Source: Liolophura sinensis (lineage: Eukaryota > Mollusca > Polyplacophora > Chitonida > Chitonidae). Taken from it: 64,000 nucleotides of DNA. This document shows positions 1-8,145 of this stretch, piece by piece. The notes beneath the pieces are model-generated. The model made no database searches. It saw only the letters and a list, made by a program, of their open reading frames with translations, and was not told the origin of the DNA. The position numbers and the translations under genes are program-made. Location of the stretch: assembly GCF_032854445.1 (NCBI RefSeq), contig NC_088303.1, forward strand, positions 30,141,501 through 30,205,500, written 5' to 3'. How positions within the stretch are numbered: the stretch's first letter is position 1; the number at the start of each line of letters is the position of its first letter.

Positions 1-85
1 ATATAATAAAGGAAAACGCAATTCTTAAGCAAATTAGAAAGACACAAAAAGAAAAATGAAAAGCATCACACAAAAGTAAGCTCAC

Positions 86-173
86 CTGACATATGTTGTT
101 GTTGAATGCTTTTTAAATGTTTCACTGTCATTTCTAAAATATCGGCTTTTTCTAATTTAGAAAACTGAGAAGT
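86..173 (-). CDS. HES-A coding exon 3 (loop and helix 2)
   Basis: The acceptor TTCTGCTTACAG ends at 174 and the donor GTGAGC starts at 85, leaving phase 1. It encodes TSQF followed by [19 protein letters not shown] and QQQHMS. This is the near-invariant HES loop and helix 2. The next exon, expected to hold the start of the Orange domain, is outside the window. Confidence 0.95.
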
Positions 174-1727
174 CTGTAAGCAGAAAAGAATAAACGAAAA
201 CAATAAGCAAAAGTTATCTAAACACAAATGAAAAAGGCAGATTCAAATAATAAAAAAGTATAGGGCTAAATAATAAGCAAACCATTAATCTAATTAAAAA
301 TTAATGAGAAAACGACAGTGGTTATTAGACGTGCCTCGGTATTTTTTAGTTCTTTTTGTAAGACATTATTTGTGTAAATAAGTTTAACAGAATTATCTTG
401 TAATTTGCTGCGGGCTAACTCTAAAACAGATATATCAGTTAAACGGCGGTAGAAAAGGACGACTATAATGATTCTGTCAGGTGCCCTAATATATACGTGG
501 GTCATGGTATGGTGTCACACAACCAATGTGAGGAACTCACATCTTTTTTCAAGGCTTGAAGTACCAGTGATTTCAACTGTCCCAGACATGTGTTTATCCG
601 TGCTCGCCGCTTCTTTTCCATTAAAGGTTTATTACTCTGTGGACCGAAAAAATATACACTTGCATAAATTACATAAGTTAAATAAGTGTAAATAACTTAT
701 GGGAGATAATTAGTAATTAAGTTACATCCTTGTGCATAGTAGCACATGCACAACTAAAGAGAATTACCATTGTCAGTAGCATACAGGCCAGTTATACGCC
801 TCGATGAGTGCAAGAAATTTCCGATGAATCAAAGGAGGCTTAATTCGTTAATCAGATAACTGATAAGCTTCATGTCGCTATTTCAATAATAGAAGTATAA
901 GTTTGTGAGTTCCGAACAGAGACGAAATTGTGTGATAAAATCAAGACGGTAATGTCTATCTCTCTTCTGATCTATGATCGAATTATTGGCACGCACTCAA
1001 ATTATTGATCGGATGATAGTTCAAAGTCTTGACTTAATTATAAGATCATGAGATTATGATCATATCGTCGTTTTTTGATCAACGATTAAAATACAGGCTG
1101 AAATCGATACACCCTGTATGATAATGAAAGCCATCACAACGAAAAACGAAAGAGGAACATTTAGGGTATTTCCGTCACAATGAAATCACTGCTATAACAT
1201 ACGAGATCCTTTTTACTCTGTGTATGTATATATACTTTCACCCTGGTCTTTGACTGTTTCACACGAATACATTTCAAAATATGTATGTTGTATGATCATG
1301 TTTATCACGTACACTTTAAAGACTTCATATTCCATATGCCTTATAACTTTTGTAATGTAAAAAATATTATAAAACTGATTAGAGAGGCATGCACAATATA
1401 ATATGACTTCAATAGTTTTATATGAAACTATAGTGTTGCTATAGTGTGATACTTAGTGGCACTTAACATCTAAATGCTAGGTAACGTCACATTTCATGTG
1501 GACGCGGTGTTAATACTTTATCACAGGCATAAATACTCTTCCCAGGGGTAATCAATATCCAGTAACCTTTGACACCTGTTGAATCACCTGTTGGTGTTAA
1601 TGACATCAAACATACAAGAGTCTTATAAACTCCATAAATAAGCATGTAAACTTATTAGTACACAAGCGAATAAAACTGTTGGCCAATTTAAATGAACAAT
1701 GCCAACATAAAAACAGATAAGTAATTA

Positions 1728-1799
<72 letters not shown>

Positions 1800-1888
1800 G
1801 TATATGTATGACGTACCTTGCGAATGGATGCCTTATGGTCGCTTGATTTGCTAGAGGTATCCGAGCTACATACAGTTGTATCAGCCAT
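86..1888 (-). CDS. HES-A: hairy/Enhancer-of-split bHLH repressor, 5' part (three exons, continues beyond window)
   Basis: Spliced minus-strand gene. Coding exons are 1888-1817 (24 codons), 636-541 (32 codons) and 173-86 (29 codons plus one base), with GT donors and AG acceptors at every junction. The joined reading gives a serine-rich N-terminus (residues 1-24), then a complete HES bHLH. The basic region has the HES-specific proline ([13 protein letters not shown], residues 27-39; Glu31 is the E-box-contacting position). Helix 1 follows, then the loop, then helix 2 with [19 protein letters not shown] (61-79). Family members bind N-box or class C sites as dimers in the nucleus, recruit Groucho through a C-terminal WRPW and act as Notch targets. 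The Orange domain and WRPW would lie beyond base 1 and are not visible. Intron positions match vertebrate HES1-type genes. Family assignment is firm; the exact orthologue (HES1/HES4/hairy) is not decided. Confidence 0.95.
541..636 (-). CDS. HES-A coding exon 2 (basic region and helix 1)
   Basis: The acceptor GGTCCACAG ends at 637 and the donor GTGAGT starts at 540, both phase 0. The exon encodes 32 residues: SNKP, then [20 protein letters not shown], then VLQALKKD. The basic residues, Glu of the EK pair, and hydrophobic helix 1 positions are all intact. It is too short and interrupted to show as a long open frame, so it was found by reading the reverse strand directly. Confidence 0.95.
637..1816 (-). 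other. HES-A intron 1
   Basis: Intron of 1,180 bases between the N-terminal exon and the basic-region exon, with GT and AG ends. It contains the (AT)n run at 1731-1796. Otherwise it is AT-rich single-copy-looking sequence with no other feature that I can name. A second intron (174-540, 367 bases) separates the two bHLH exons. Confidence 0.9.
1731..1796. repeat. (AT)n microsatellite in HES-A intron 1
   Basis: About 66 bases of uninterrupted AT dinucleotides just downstream of the HES-A exon 1 donor site. It creates Tyr-Ile repeat open frames that are not genes. Length polymorphism between individuals is expected. Confidence 0.97.
1817..1888 (-). CDS. HES-A coding exon 1 (N-terminus)
   Basis: The start codon at 1888-1886 sits in a good context (GCGACCATGG). 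The exon encodes 24 residues beginning [10 protein letters not shown] and ending in ARG-LYS, just before a GTACGT donor at 1816. The splice is phase 0. Ending on a basic residue pair immediately before the bHLH exon is the normal HES arrangement. The next in-frame codons run into the AT-repeat intron, so the longer unspliced reading is not real protein. Confidence 0.93.
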
Positions 1889-2048
1889 GGTCGCCGGGTA
1901 AATCGCAAAGTATTAGTAAATGTAGAAATAGTGACACTAGTTGGGAGACGACTGGATTTGAAATGGTGTATGCATAGGAATGGAAGAGGGATAAATTCCA
2001 AAGCAGGCGAGCAAAGTGCGGCGAGTGAGTCAGCTATCGGTCTCCTTT
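1889..2048 (-). other. HES-A probable 5' untranslated region
   Basis: Region between the start codon and the transcription start predicted about 25-30 bases downstream of the TATA box. A leader of roughly 160 bases is inferred. There is no direct evidence for the exact start base or for absence of a 5' intron. Confidence 0.55.
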
Positions 2049-2072
2049 GATAAATGACCGAGTTTGTAATGA

Positions 2073-2079
2073 CTTTATA
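2073..2079 (-). promoter_or_regulatory. HES-A TATA box
   Basis: The minus strand reads CGTATAAAGTC here, a strong TATAAA match. It lies about 190 bases upstream of the HES-A start codon and about 25 bases downstream of the paired Su(H) sites, which is the expected position for a Notch-driven HES core promoter. Confidence 0.75.
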
Positions 2080-2104
2080 CGACCGTTTCAATGCTCTATC
2101 CCAC

Positions 2105-2136
2105 TGTGTGAAGCCGCTCGTCTTCTCTTTCCCACG
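2105..2136. promoter_or_regulatory. Su(H)/CSL paired site (SPS) of HES-A
   Basis: TGTGTGAA at 2105-2112 and TTCCCACG at 2129-2136 are two inverted, head-to-head Su(H) sites separated by exactly 16 bases. In the gene's sense this reads CGTGGGAA-N16-TTCACACA. Spacing of 15-17 bases in this orientation defines the SPS that assembles dimeric Notch-CSL-Mastermind complexes on E(spl) and Hes1 promoters. The element is 217-248 bases upstream of the start codon and just upstream of the TATA box. Function is inferred from architecture. Confidence 0.85.
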
Positions 2137-2159
2137 CTCTCTAAATCGCTCACCTTTAA

Positions 2160-2331
2160 CCAATCGGGCGCCGCCGGCAAGAATCTCCACGGTGTCACGA
2201 GCTGGAGCTTGCGACCAAACAGCCTGGATTGGCTCACTGGCCTTGTGAATTTCAGTTCGTTTCAACATGTCATAAGCGTGGTGACGTCAATCATCTAACG
2301 TGATTGACAACCGCTTTCAGGCCCGCGCGTG
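2160..2331. promoter_or_regulatory. HES-A upstream promoter motif cluster (N-box, CCAAT, CRE, class C)
   Basis: Several motifs sit in the GC-richer upstream region. CCAAT occurs at 2160-2164 (plus) and 2228-2232 (minus). CACGAG, an N-box form, is at 2196-2201. A perfect palindromic CRE, TGACGTCA, is at 2282-2289. CACGCG, a HES class C site read on the minus strand, is at 2326-2331. The N-box and class C sites would suit negative autoregulation. Each motif is short, so individual calls are modest. Confidence 0.5.
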
Positions 2332-2503
2332 CCCAGTTCCTCCCACTGTGGTTGTAAGGTTGCATGAGAAAACCCCGCCCCTTATGCGACTTGTTTGCGT
2401 TGAGGGCGAATTGTAAAGTAAACAAGAACAAACTTGCACCGATAGAGACATGGGTTATCGCGATGCTAAGTCAGTCGAGTGGGGTAATGTACCTCCACCG
2501 TGG

Positions 2504-2511
2504 CGTGGGAA
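2504..2511 (+). promoter_or_regulatory. Distal single Su(H)/CSL site
   Basis: CGTGGGAA, a high-affinity Su(H) consensus, about 620 bases upstream of the HES-A start codon. No inverted partner lies 15-17 bases away, so this is a single site. A chance match is possible. Confidence 0.4.
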
Positions 2512-3764
2512 ATGTGGACGGATGAAACCGGGTGACAGCGCGGCGACCGCCAGGCCTTACGTCATTCGTGGCTGGGCTCGAGCTTGAGGCGTATAGAACA
2601 CAACATCAGTGGAGCTATACAAAATCCTTGCCTACGTTTGTTCAGTCTTTGCGTATGTACCCATGGGCTTAGCCAGTGTCTCGTCACTCCGTCTGTTACT
2701 GCGCTGGCTGTGGTAACGAGACAGAGCGACAGAACTAACTGTAGGCCTACAATCCTAGCCCACGTAACCGAATCACGTAATCTTGCAAATTACATCACAT
2801 CTCTCCACATTACGCTGGCTTGCCGTCAAATGCAAGTAAAAGAAATTCGTCTAAAAATAGTCCTCGTGTTATTTATATTGTCCATAAATAAGCCAGTTAA
2901 ACAAAAAATATTAGAAAAAATGTATAACGGATGCAGTGTTAATATAATTTATTTGTAGCCGTCGGGATAGTTGACCGTAAGACATGAGTTTGTTATCTGG
3001 ATCGGAAAAATAAAGTAAGAGAATTTTCTGTATTTAAGTCCTGGGTGGTTTGTCAAGTTAGAAAAAAATCAACCTAAGATGTTCCAAAACAGAGGTGTAA
3101 ATTAATAAAACTAATAATAATAATAATAATAATGAATGACATGGCATTTCTGCACGAATGTATCGGAATGTATCTGATATCTACAACAATATTGAAAACC
3201 AGACGTTGGACTTATTACTTCAGCAAAGATGTGAAAAGGAAAAAAAAATATTTGTTTTATGATAATATAGTTTGTAAATTGAAATATAATGTATTGGTAT
3301 TTAGTTGTTTCTCATAAGTATCGTCAATAAATTGTTTGCAAGACGCGCGTCAGATTCCTGCATGGCTCTCCCAGACTGTGAACAGTGGGATCGCTGTACG
3401 GTAGCTTCACTGCACGTTATCAGTTCGAGCGGTCTGTGCTGGGAGTGAGATCGACATGCGCGCACACCAGGCACACGGGAGTCATGCGACAGCACAAGCG
3501 AAAGTGTGTCAACCGCGAGCCGAAAGATCTGTCTGAAGAGTTACCTCCCTTTTACATTAGCGATCAACAGGGGTTCACCACTTTTGATACTTGTTAACGC
3601 TTAACCCAACTCTACCATCCCTGATCTATCCTAGACTACTTTTTCGCCAACTACCTATTTATTTTGAAATATGCTGTTGCAAATCGTTATAGAACAGAAC
3701 AAAAGAAAGGGTGTGTTTTAAATATACACGTCTATCGCAACTAGTAAGGCTATTCAAAATTTTT

Positions 3765-3860
3765 TTTCACTTATCCGATGACGATCAGTTTCATGGGTGG
3801 AGGATAGGGGACGAAACCAGAGTGGGAATTTGAGAAGTTACCGACAAACATTCTCACACA
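3765..3860 (-). repeat. Degenerate SINE-like fragment (family Z)
   Basis: The string GGTGGAGGATAGGGGACGAAACC and following bases about an end of GTTACCGACAAACATTC match the segment at 13975-14075 in order and spacing. That segment also carries GGCGGCCAG, shared with the main SINE family. Together they suggest an old antisense SINE relative. Confidence 0.45.
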
Positions 3861-4078
3861 TCACATACAGATCTGCACATCCAATATTTGAGAATTCAGG
3901 GGACGTCTGACTGCGCAAGCGTCAACATAAGCTTCACTGACCGCTTATCTTCACCAAGGCCTCACGAACAGTAGAAAGCGGAGAAGTTCAGAAATTTCTT
4001 GCCCAAAGCCGGCGTTGAACCCTCCTCTCGTTGATGTCATTGTCAATCTCCAAACTGAATCTAGGCGTCGAAATATTA

Positions 4079-4190
4079 CCAGCTGTTAATCACAATGTAT
4101 GTACTACGTCTATAAGTGTAAGATCAATTTCCAAAACGACGTTCAACACAAACGACCAAAGAACTAAGAAAGTAGACGTACACATACATG
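4079..4190 (+). repeat. Interspersed repeat family Y, copy 1
   Basis: Shares an ordered set of words with 19866-19978: AGCTGT near the start, CAAAACGACGTTCAACACAA against CAAAAGGACGTTTAATACAA, then CCAAAGAACTA and AAAGAAAGTA. The two copies are diverged and no coding capacity is visible. The family is not one that I recognise. Confidence 0.5.
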
Positions 4191-4213
4191 TTATATTGGT
4201 GGAAGGCAACCTA

Positions 4214-4753
4214 TCTAAGGGCTTCAAGTTGGTTTGTAGCGCAACGTAATGACCCAGAAGCCTCTCACCAATGCGGTCGCTGTGAGTTCAAGTCCAGCTC
4301 ATGCTGACTTCCTCTCCGGCCGTAAGTGGGAAGGTCTGCCAGCAACCTGCGGATGGTCGTGGGTTTCCCCCGGGCTCTGCCCGGTTTCCTCCCACCATAA
4401 TGCTGGCCGCCGTCGTATAAGTGAAATATTCTTGAGTACGTCGTAAAACACCAAATAAATAAATAAATAAATAAATAAATAAATCAAGTTGGTTTGCGCG
4501 CTAGCGTAGCGTAATGACCCAGAAGCCTCTCGCCAATGCGATCGCTGTGAGTTCAAGTCCAGCTCATGTTGGCTTCCTCTCCGGCCCTAAGTGGGAAGGT
4601 CTTCCAGTAACCTGCCGATGGTCGTGGGTTTTCTCCGGGCTTCTGCCTGGTTTCTTCCCACCATAATACTGGCCGACGTTGTATAAGTGAAATATTCTTG
4701 AGTACGGCTTAAAACACTAATCAACTAAATAAAATAAATCTAAGGGCTTCAAG
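4214..4753 (+). repeat. Dimeric tRNA-derived SINE with 15-bp target-site duplication
   Basis: Two 5'-truncated SINE copies in tandem (about 4229-4483 and 4484-4738). Each runs from a GCGTAATGACCCAGAAGCC block through GCTGTGAGTTCAAGTCCAGC (the tRNA-like B-box region) to TAAGTGAAATATTCTTGAGT and an AAAT-rich tail. The pair is flanked by the exact 15-base repeat TCTAAGGGCTTCAAG at 4214-4228 and 4739-4753. Both units begin with the same TTGGTTTG, so they probably arose as a dimer or by tandem duplication after insertion. Confidence 0.85.
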
Positions 4754-4868
4754 ATTTTTTAAGATCACTTTTAACGACCCTTATGAGGGCTGTAAACAGA
4801 TGCCATGTCCGAAGTAGGGAGTGAATCAACACATCGCATATACTAGTGGCGAATTTATGTTTTATGTA

Positions 4869-4945
4869 TTTGATTGGTGCTTTACACCGTAAATATTTTA
4901 CTTATACGACGGCGGTCAGCATTATGGTGGGAGGAAACAATGTGT
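4869..4945 (-). repeat. SINE 3' fragment
   Basis: Antisense 3' end of the main SINE family: GATTGGTGCTTTACACCGTA followed by TTATACGACGGCGGTCAGCA and GGTGGGAGGAAAC. The tRNA-like head is missing. Confidence 0.8.
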
Positions 4946-5814
4946 ATGTGCACTTACATGCAGCATATTAATTTAGAAATAAACGTTGTATCTCGTTTCA
5001 CGTATTCCTTTTGGTTGTCAAGAATGCTGGATTCCGTGAACAATTATCAAGCGGACAAATATGCAGAATATAGGGCACCTGTAAGTATGTGCTTGCATGT
5101 ACACCTACAGTAGACCACAGAAAGGCTCTCTCATAAAACAGCAGCCGTGCCGTTACATTCCTGTGGTTTTTTTTCACCGGTCGTTTATGATTTGCTGTAA
5201 ATTCTGAGGTGAACTATGAGTAATTCTGGAGAGTGAGAACTGTAGCGTAAGTTACAAAGGCACTTTTTAGTCGTGAGCGATCAAAGCCAAATCTCATTTT
5301 GGGGAATGTGGCGACGTGCCTACACCTATACCTCACACCTTGCCCCTGTGTTAACATGACACAGTCCCAAACTCAGTACAAACAATGAGTTTAGCCAACT
5401 CTCGGTGGGTATAGTCGATGTCAGCGTATTGTGTTCGGACAATTGGAGCGCCCCTCAGGTACCACTGACCGTACAGATCGAGTGATCTAAGGGGGGAAAA
5501 TGAACATTGACGGCCAGACACGGTTTTACAGCGAACACACCAAATGCCCCATCCCCATTAGCTTAAAGATTTCTGTCACCTTCTCGTCAATGGAGGGGCA
5601 TTACTTTTGTCAAGTCAACAGTTTAAATGGTTAAGTCTGTGACTTCTCTTTCCGCGCACGTATATGTGCGTGAGCTCCCCTGTATTCTTGACCTGTTCAT
5701 ATGCGCATGTGCGTATATGTAGTTCAGAATCTTGATGGAAATATCTTCCCACCTGTCACCTGTTCTTACTTTTACTTAGTGGTGTTAATTAACAGTCAAA
5801 ATACACCTACCTAC

Positions 5815-5900
5815 ACTGACGTTAAACCACAAACGAATCATCAGGGACTGGATTTGAACTCGTGACCTCAGGTAGTCAGGCGCTGTGAATGGTGGTCTTT
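5815..5900 (-). repeat. tRNA-derived SINE fragment (B-box part)
   Basis: The minus strand reads GGTCACGAGTTCAAATCCAG, a good RNA polymerase III B-box, followed by a GTTTAACGT end like that of the other SINEs here. The rest of the element is not clear. Confidence 0.45.
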
Positions 5901-6102
5901 GAATCTGGGCCTTGTGGCATACGTTCGTATAATGCCGAAACGTCAACCATTGTGGATATTCTAGGCTACTAATTACAAGACTAATTTACAGTACAACAGT
6001 CAACAGTTTTCAAAGATGCCACAAGATGTCGGAATGTTCTAGAAGGTTGCAATTTTCAGGTATCAAATTTGGCTATTTTACTACAATCCTCATGCGAAGA
6101 GA

Positions 6103-6210
6103 TTCCCCCGGGCTCTGTCCGGTTTCCCCTCCTTACAATGCTGGCCACCGTCGTATAAGTGAAATATTCTTGAGTACGGTGTAAAACACAAATCATATAA
6201 ATAAATCATT
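6103..6210 (+). repeat. SINE 3' fragment
   Basis: 5'-truncated copy of the main SINE. It starts at CCCCCGGGCTCTGTCCGGTT, runs through CTGGCCACCGTCGTATAAGT and ends in an ATAAATAAAT tail. Confidence 0.85.
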
Positions 6211-7873
6211 CCTCGAAGGCTTTAACTCAACATATGACTGGACTGATTAATCAAGTTAAGACCGAAAAGGACGTTCACATTGACAAAGCTAGATAGATAC
6301 TCAAAATCTGAAGACGTTTGCTCAGTTTTTGCTACTGCAAGTGTTCAGTTCTAGAAATTTCTGCTATGCCTGCACCTCAAAGCCATAAAATCTGTAGATA
6401 TGAAGACAATGTTTGCTTTAAGAACCCAAATTGTGGCACTAAAAACTTACATTTAAACTGCACTTTGTCCCGCGCAATTGTATGTAAGGTTTTACCATGA
6501 TGTAATAAATGAGGTATCTCTGTACTATTCCATTCGACAAATGAGATCTAGGTTTTGCATTTGATACTTGATCCAAACTGTGATAAGTTCAAGTAACACA
6601 TGGACCATAAAACCTGGACTTTTCTTCTTTATTAGGAGACTTGAAGGATCTATTCAACCACGAACTGTGTGGGTTATCATGTACCAGTAGAATCAATTTC
6701 CTCTGTGGAGTGCCAGTTTTAGAATTTGTTGGTCACATATGACCACACGAGTTGGCGGCGGGGAATCTGGGCTGTAGGTATATAGGATCAAACCCTGTCA
6801 GGACCTCAGCATGTGGTCACACGTAGACGAAGTAAACACAGTATCACTATATAACCAGATACCAGCGAGTCGGAAAAGGTCTCAGCTTGATATCTGTCTC
6901 TGGTGAAATTCGACATGTGCCCCAACTAGACTTCATCTAGCGTATCCAATGTTACAAGTGACCTCTGCCATTAGCTCAGCTGGTGCCACTCGGGTTTGAC
7001 AATTGACAATTTTGAAGGAGATTTTATAATTATAGACTGAGAGTCGAATAAAACGGCATGCCGGGCTGACAAGACACCCTAACACATAATTATCACGTTT
7101 ACACATATTTGTCTTGTCAATTGTAACGTTCCCACCTTTAACGTCCAATGTCTAAATCTTCTTCACATACCGAGATATTGTTCATGACTTCTTTTCAAGA
7201 AGTGAACAACAGCTCGCGGCGATTGCTTGGAGGCGAAATAGGAGCAACCATGCCCAGAGAATGGTTAACAGAATCAACGAGGCAATCATGCATATGCTTT
7301 GTAGAAACAGGTAGACCGGTCAGGCAAGTAATGTCAGCCAACTTAACCTGACTTACAATATCTGTAACAACACCTAGTGTATGGCCTGTGTCCGCATTTA
7401 TATAACAAAACCCACGCCATAGAAGTCTGACATGATGCGTTGCGTCAGATGCGCCTCACCAGTGTTATCTATTGGAACATTTCGCCTGTTAATGTCTGTC
7501 ATACAGGTGGCCAAGCATTCCACTGAAGTTGACAGAACGTATGAAGCCTAACACACGATCCTATTCACACATTTTGCTTGAGCAGTTCTAATTTAGGGGT
7601 TAAATTGAAGGCATGTCACAAAAAGACGTGTCACTGCGTTTGAACGCTTTTTATGGAAGCTTTCAGAATTTGTGAAAAAAATGAGCCCTTGAATAGAGAG
7701 AAATCGATGATGGTATCGTTTACCAACCGGTCGTGAAATCAAGGCAGTTACATAGGCTGTCAGAGACAGCATGGTAGAACTTTCATCAATGTCAAAGAAT
7801 AAATGTTTACTTTTACAATTCATGATCCAAGTGGGCACCTTAAAATTTGCATTACGAACAAACATGATTTTCT

Positions 7874-8144
7874 TGGACCTCTGCTAGCTGGTGGTTAGGG
7901 TGCTAACGTAGCAGACTGACCCAGGAGCCTCACCCAATCGCTGTGAGTTCAAGTCTTGTCATGTTGGCTTCCTGGCTCTCCGGTTGTACATGGGAAGGTT
8001 CAAAAGCAAATGGCCATGGCCTCCAGCTCTGCCCAGTTTCCTCACACCATAAGGCTGGCCGCCGTCGTATAAGTGAAATATTCTTGAATACGACGTAAAA
8101 CACCAATCAAATAAATAAATAAATGAATAATAAATAAAGAAAAT
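7874..8144 (+). repeat. tRNA-derived SINE, near full length
   Basis: Starts GGACCTCTGCTAGCTGGTGG, carries CAATCGCTGTGAGTTCAAGT, then GGCTGGCCGCCGTCGTATAA and ends CACCAATCAAATAAATAAAT. Open frames read across it on either strand are repeat artefacts. Confidence 0.88.
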
Positions 8145-8145
8145 C

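Larger units (their letters stand above)
2550..4213. other. Non-coding stretch upstream of HES-A
   Basis: No gene seen. A short (TAA)n run lies at about 3112-3133. A fragment at 3765-3850 resembles 13970-14080 (noted separately). Open frames here are short and show no recognisable domain. Confidence 0.6.
4950..7870. other. Non-coding stretch, no gene seen
   Basis: Contains a possible antisense tRNA-SINE B-box fragment at 5815-5900 and a SINE 3' fragment at 6103-6210. The remaining sequence has only short open frames without recognisable domains. Confidence 0.6.

Noticed and set aside
290-505. 71-codon minus-strand frame inside HES-A intron 2
   Set aside because: It lies between two well-defined bHLH exons, has no HES similarity and is interrupted by the exon 2-to-3 splice.
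1606-2268. 220-codon minus-strand frame over the HES-A promoter, leader and exon 1
   Set aside because: It is in a different frame from the HES protein and ends in AT-repeat Tyr-Ile text. It is a shadow frame.
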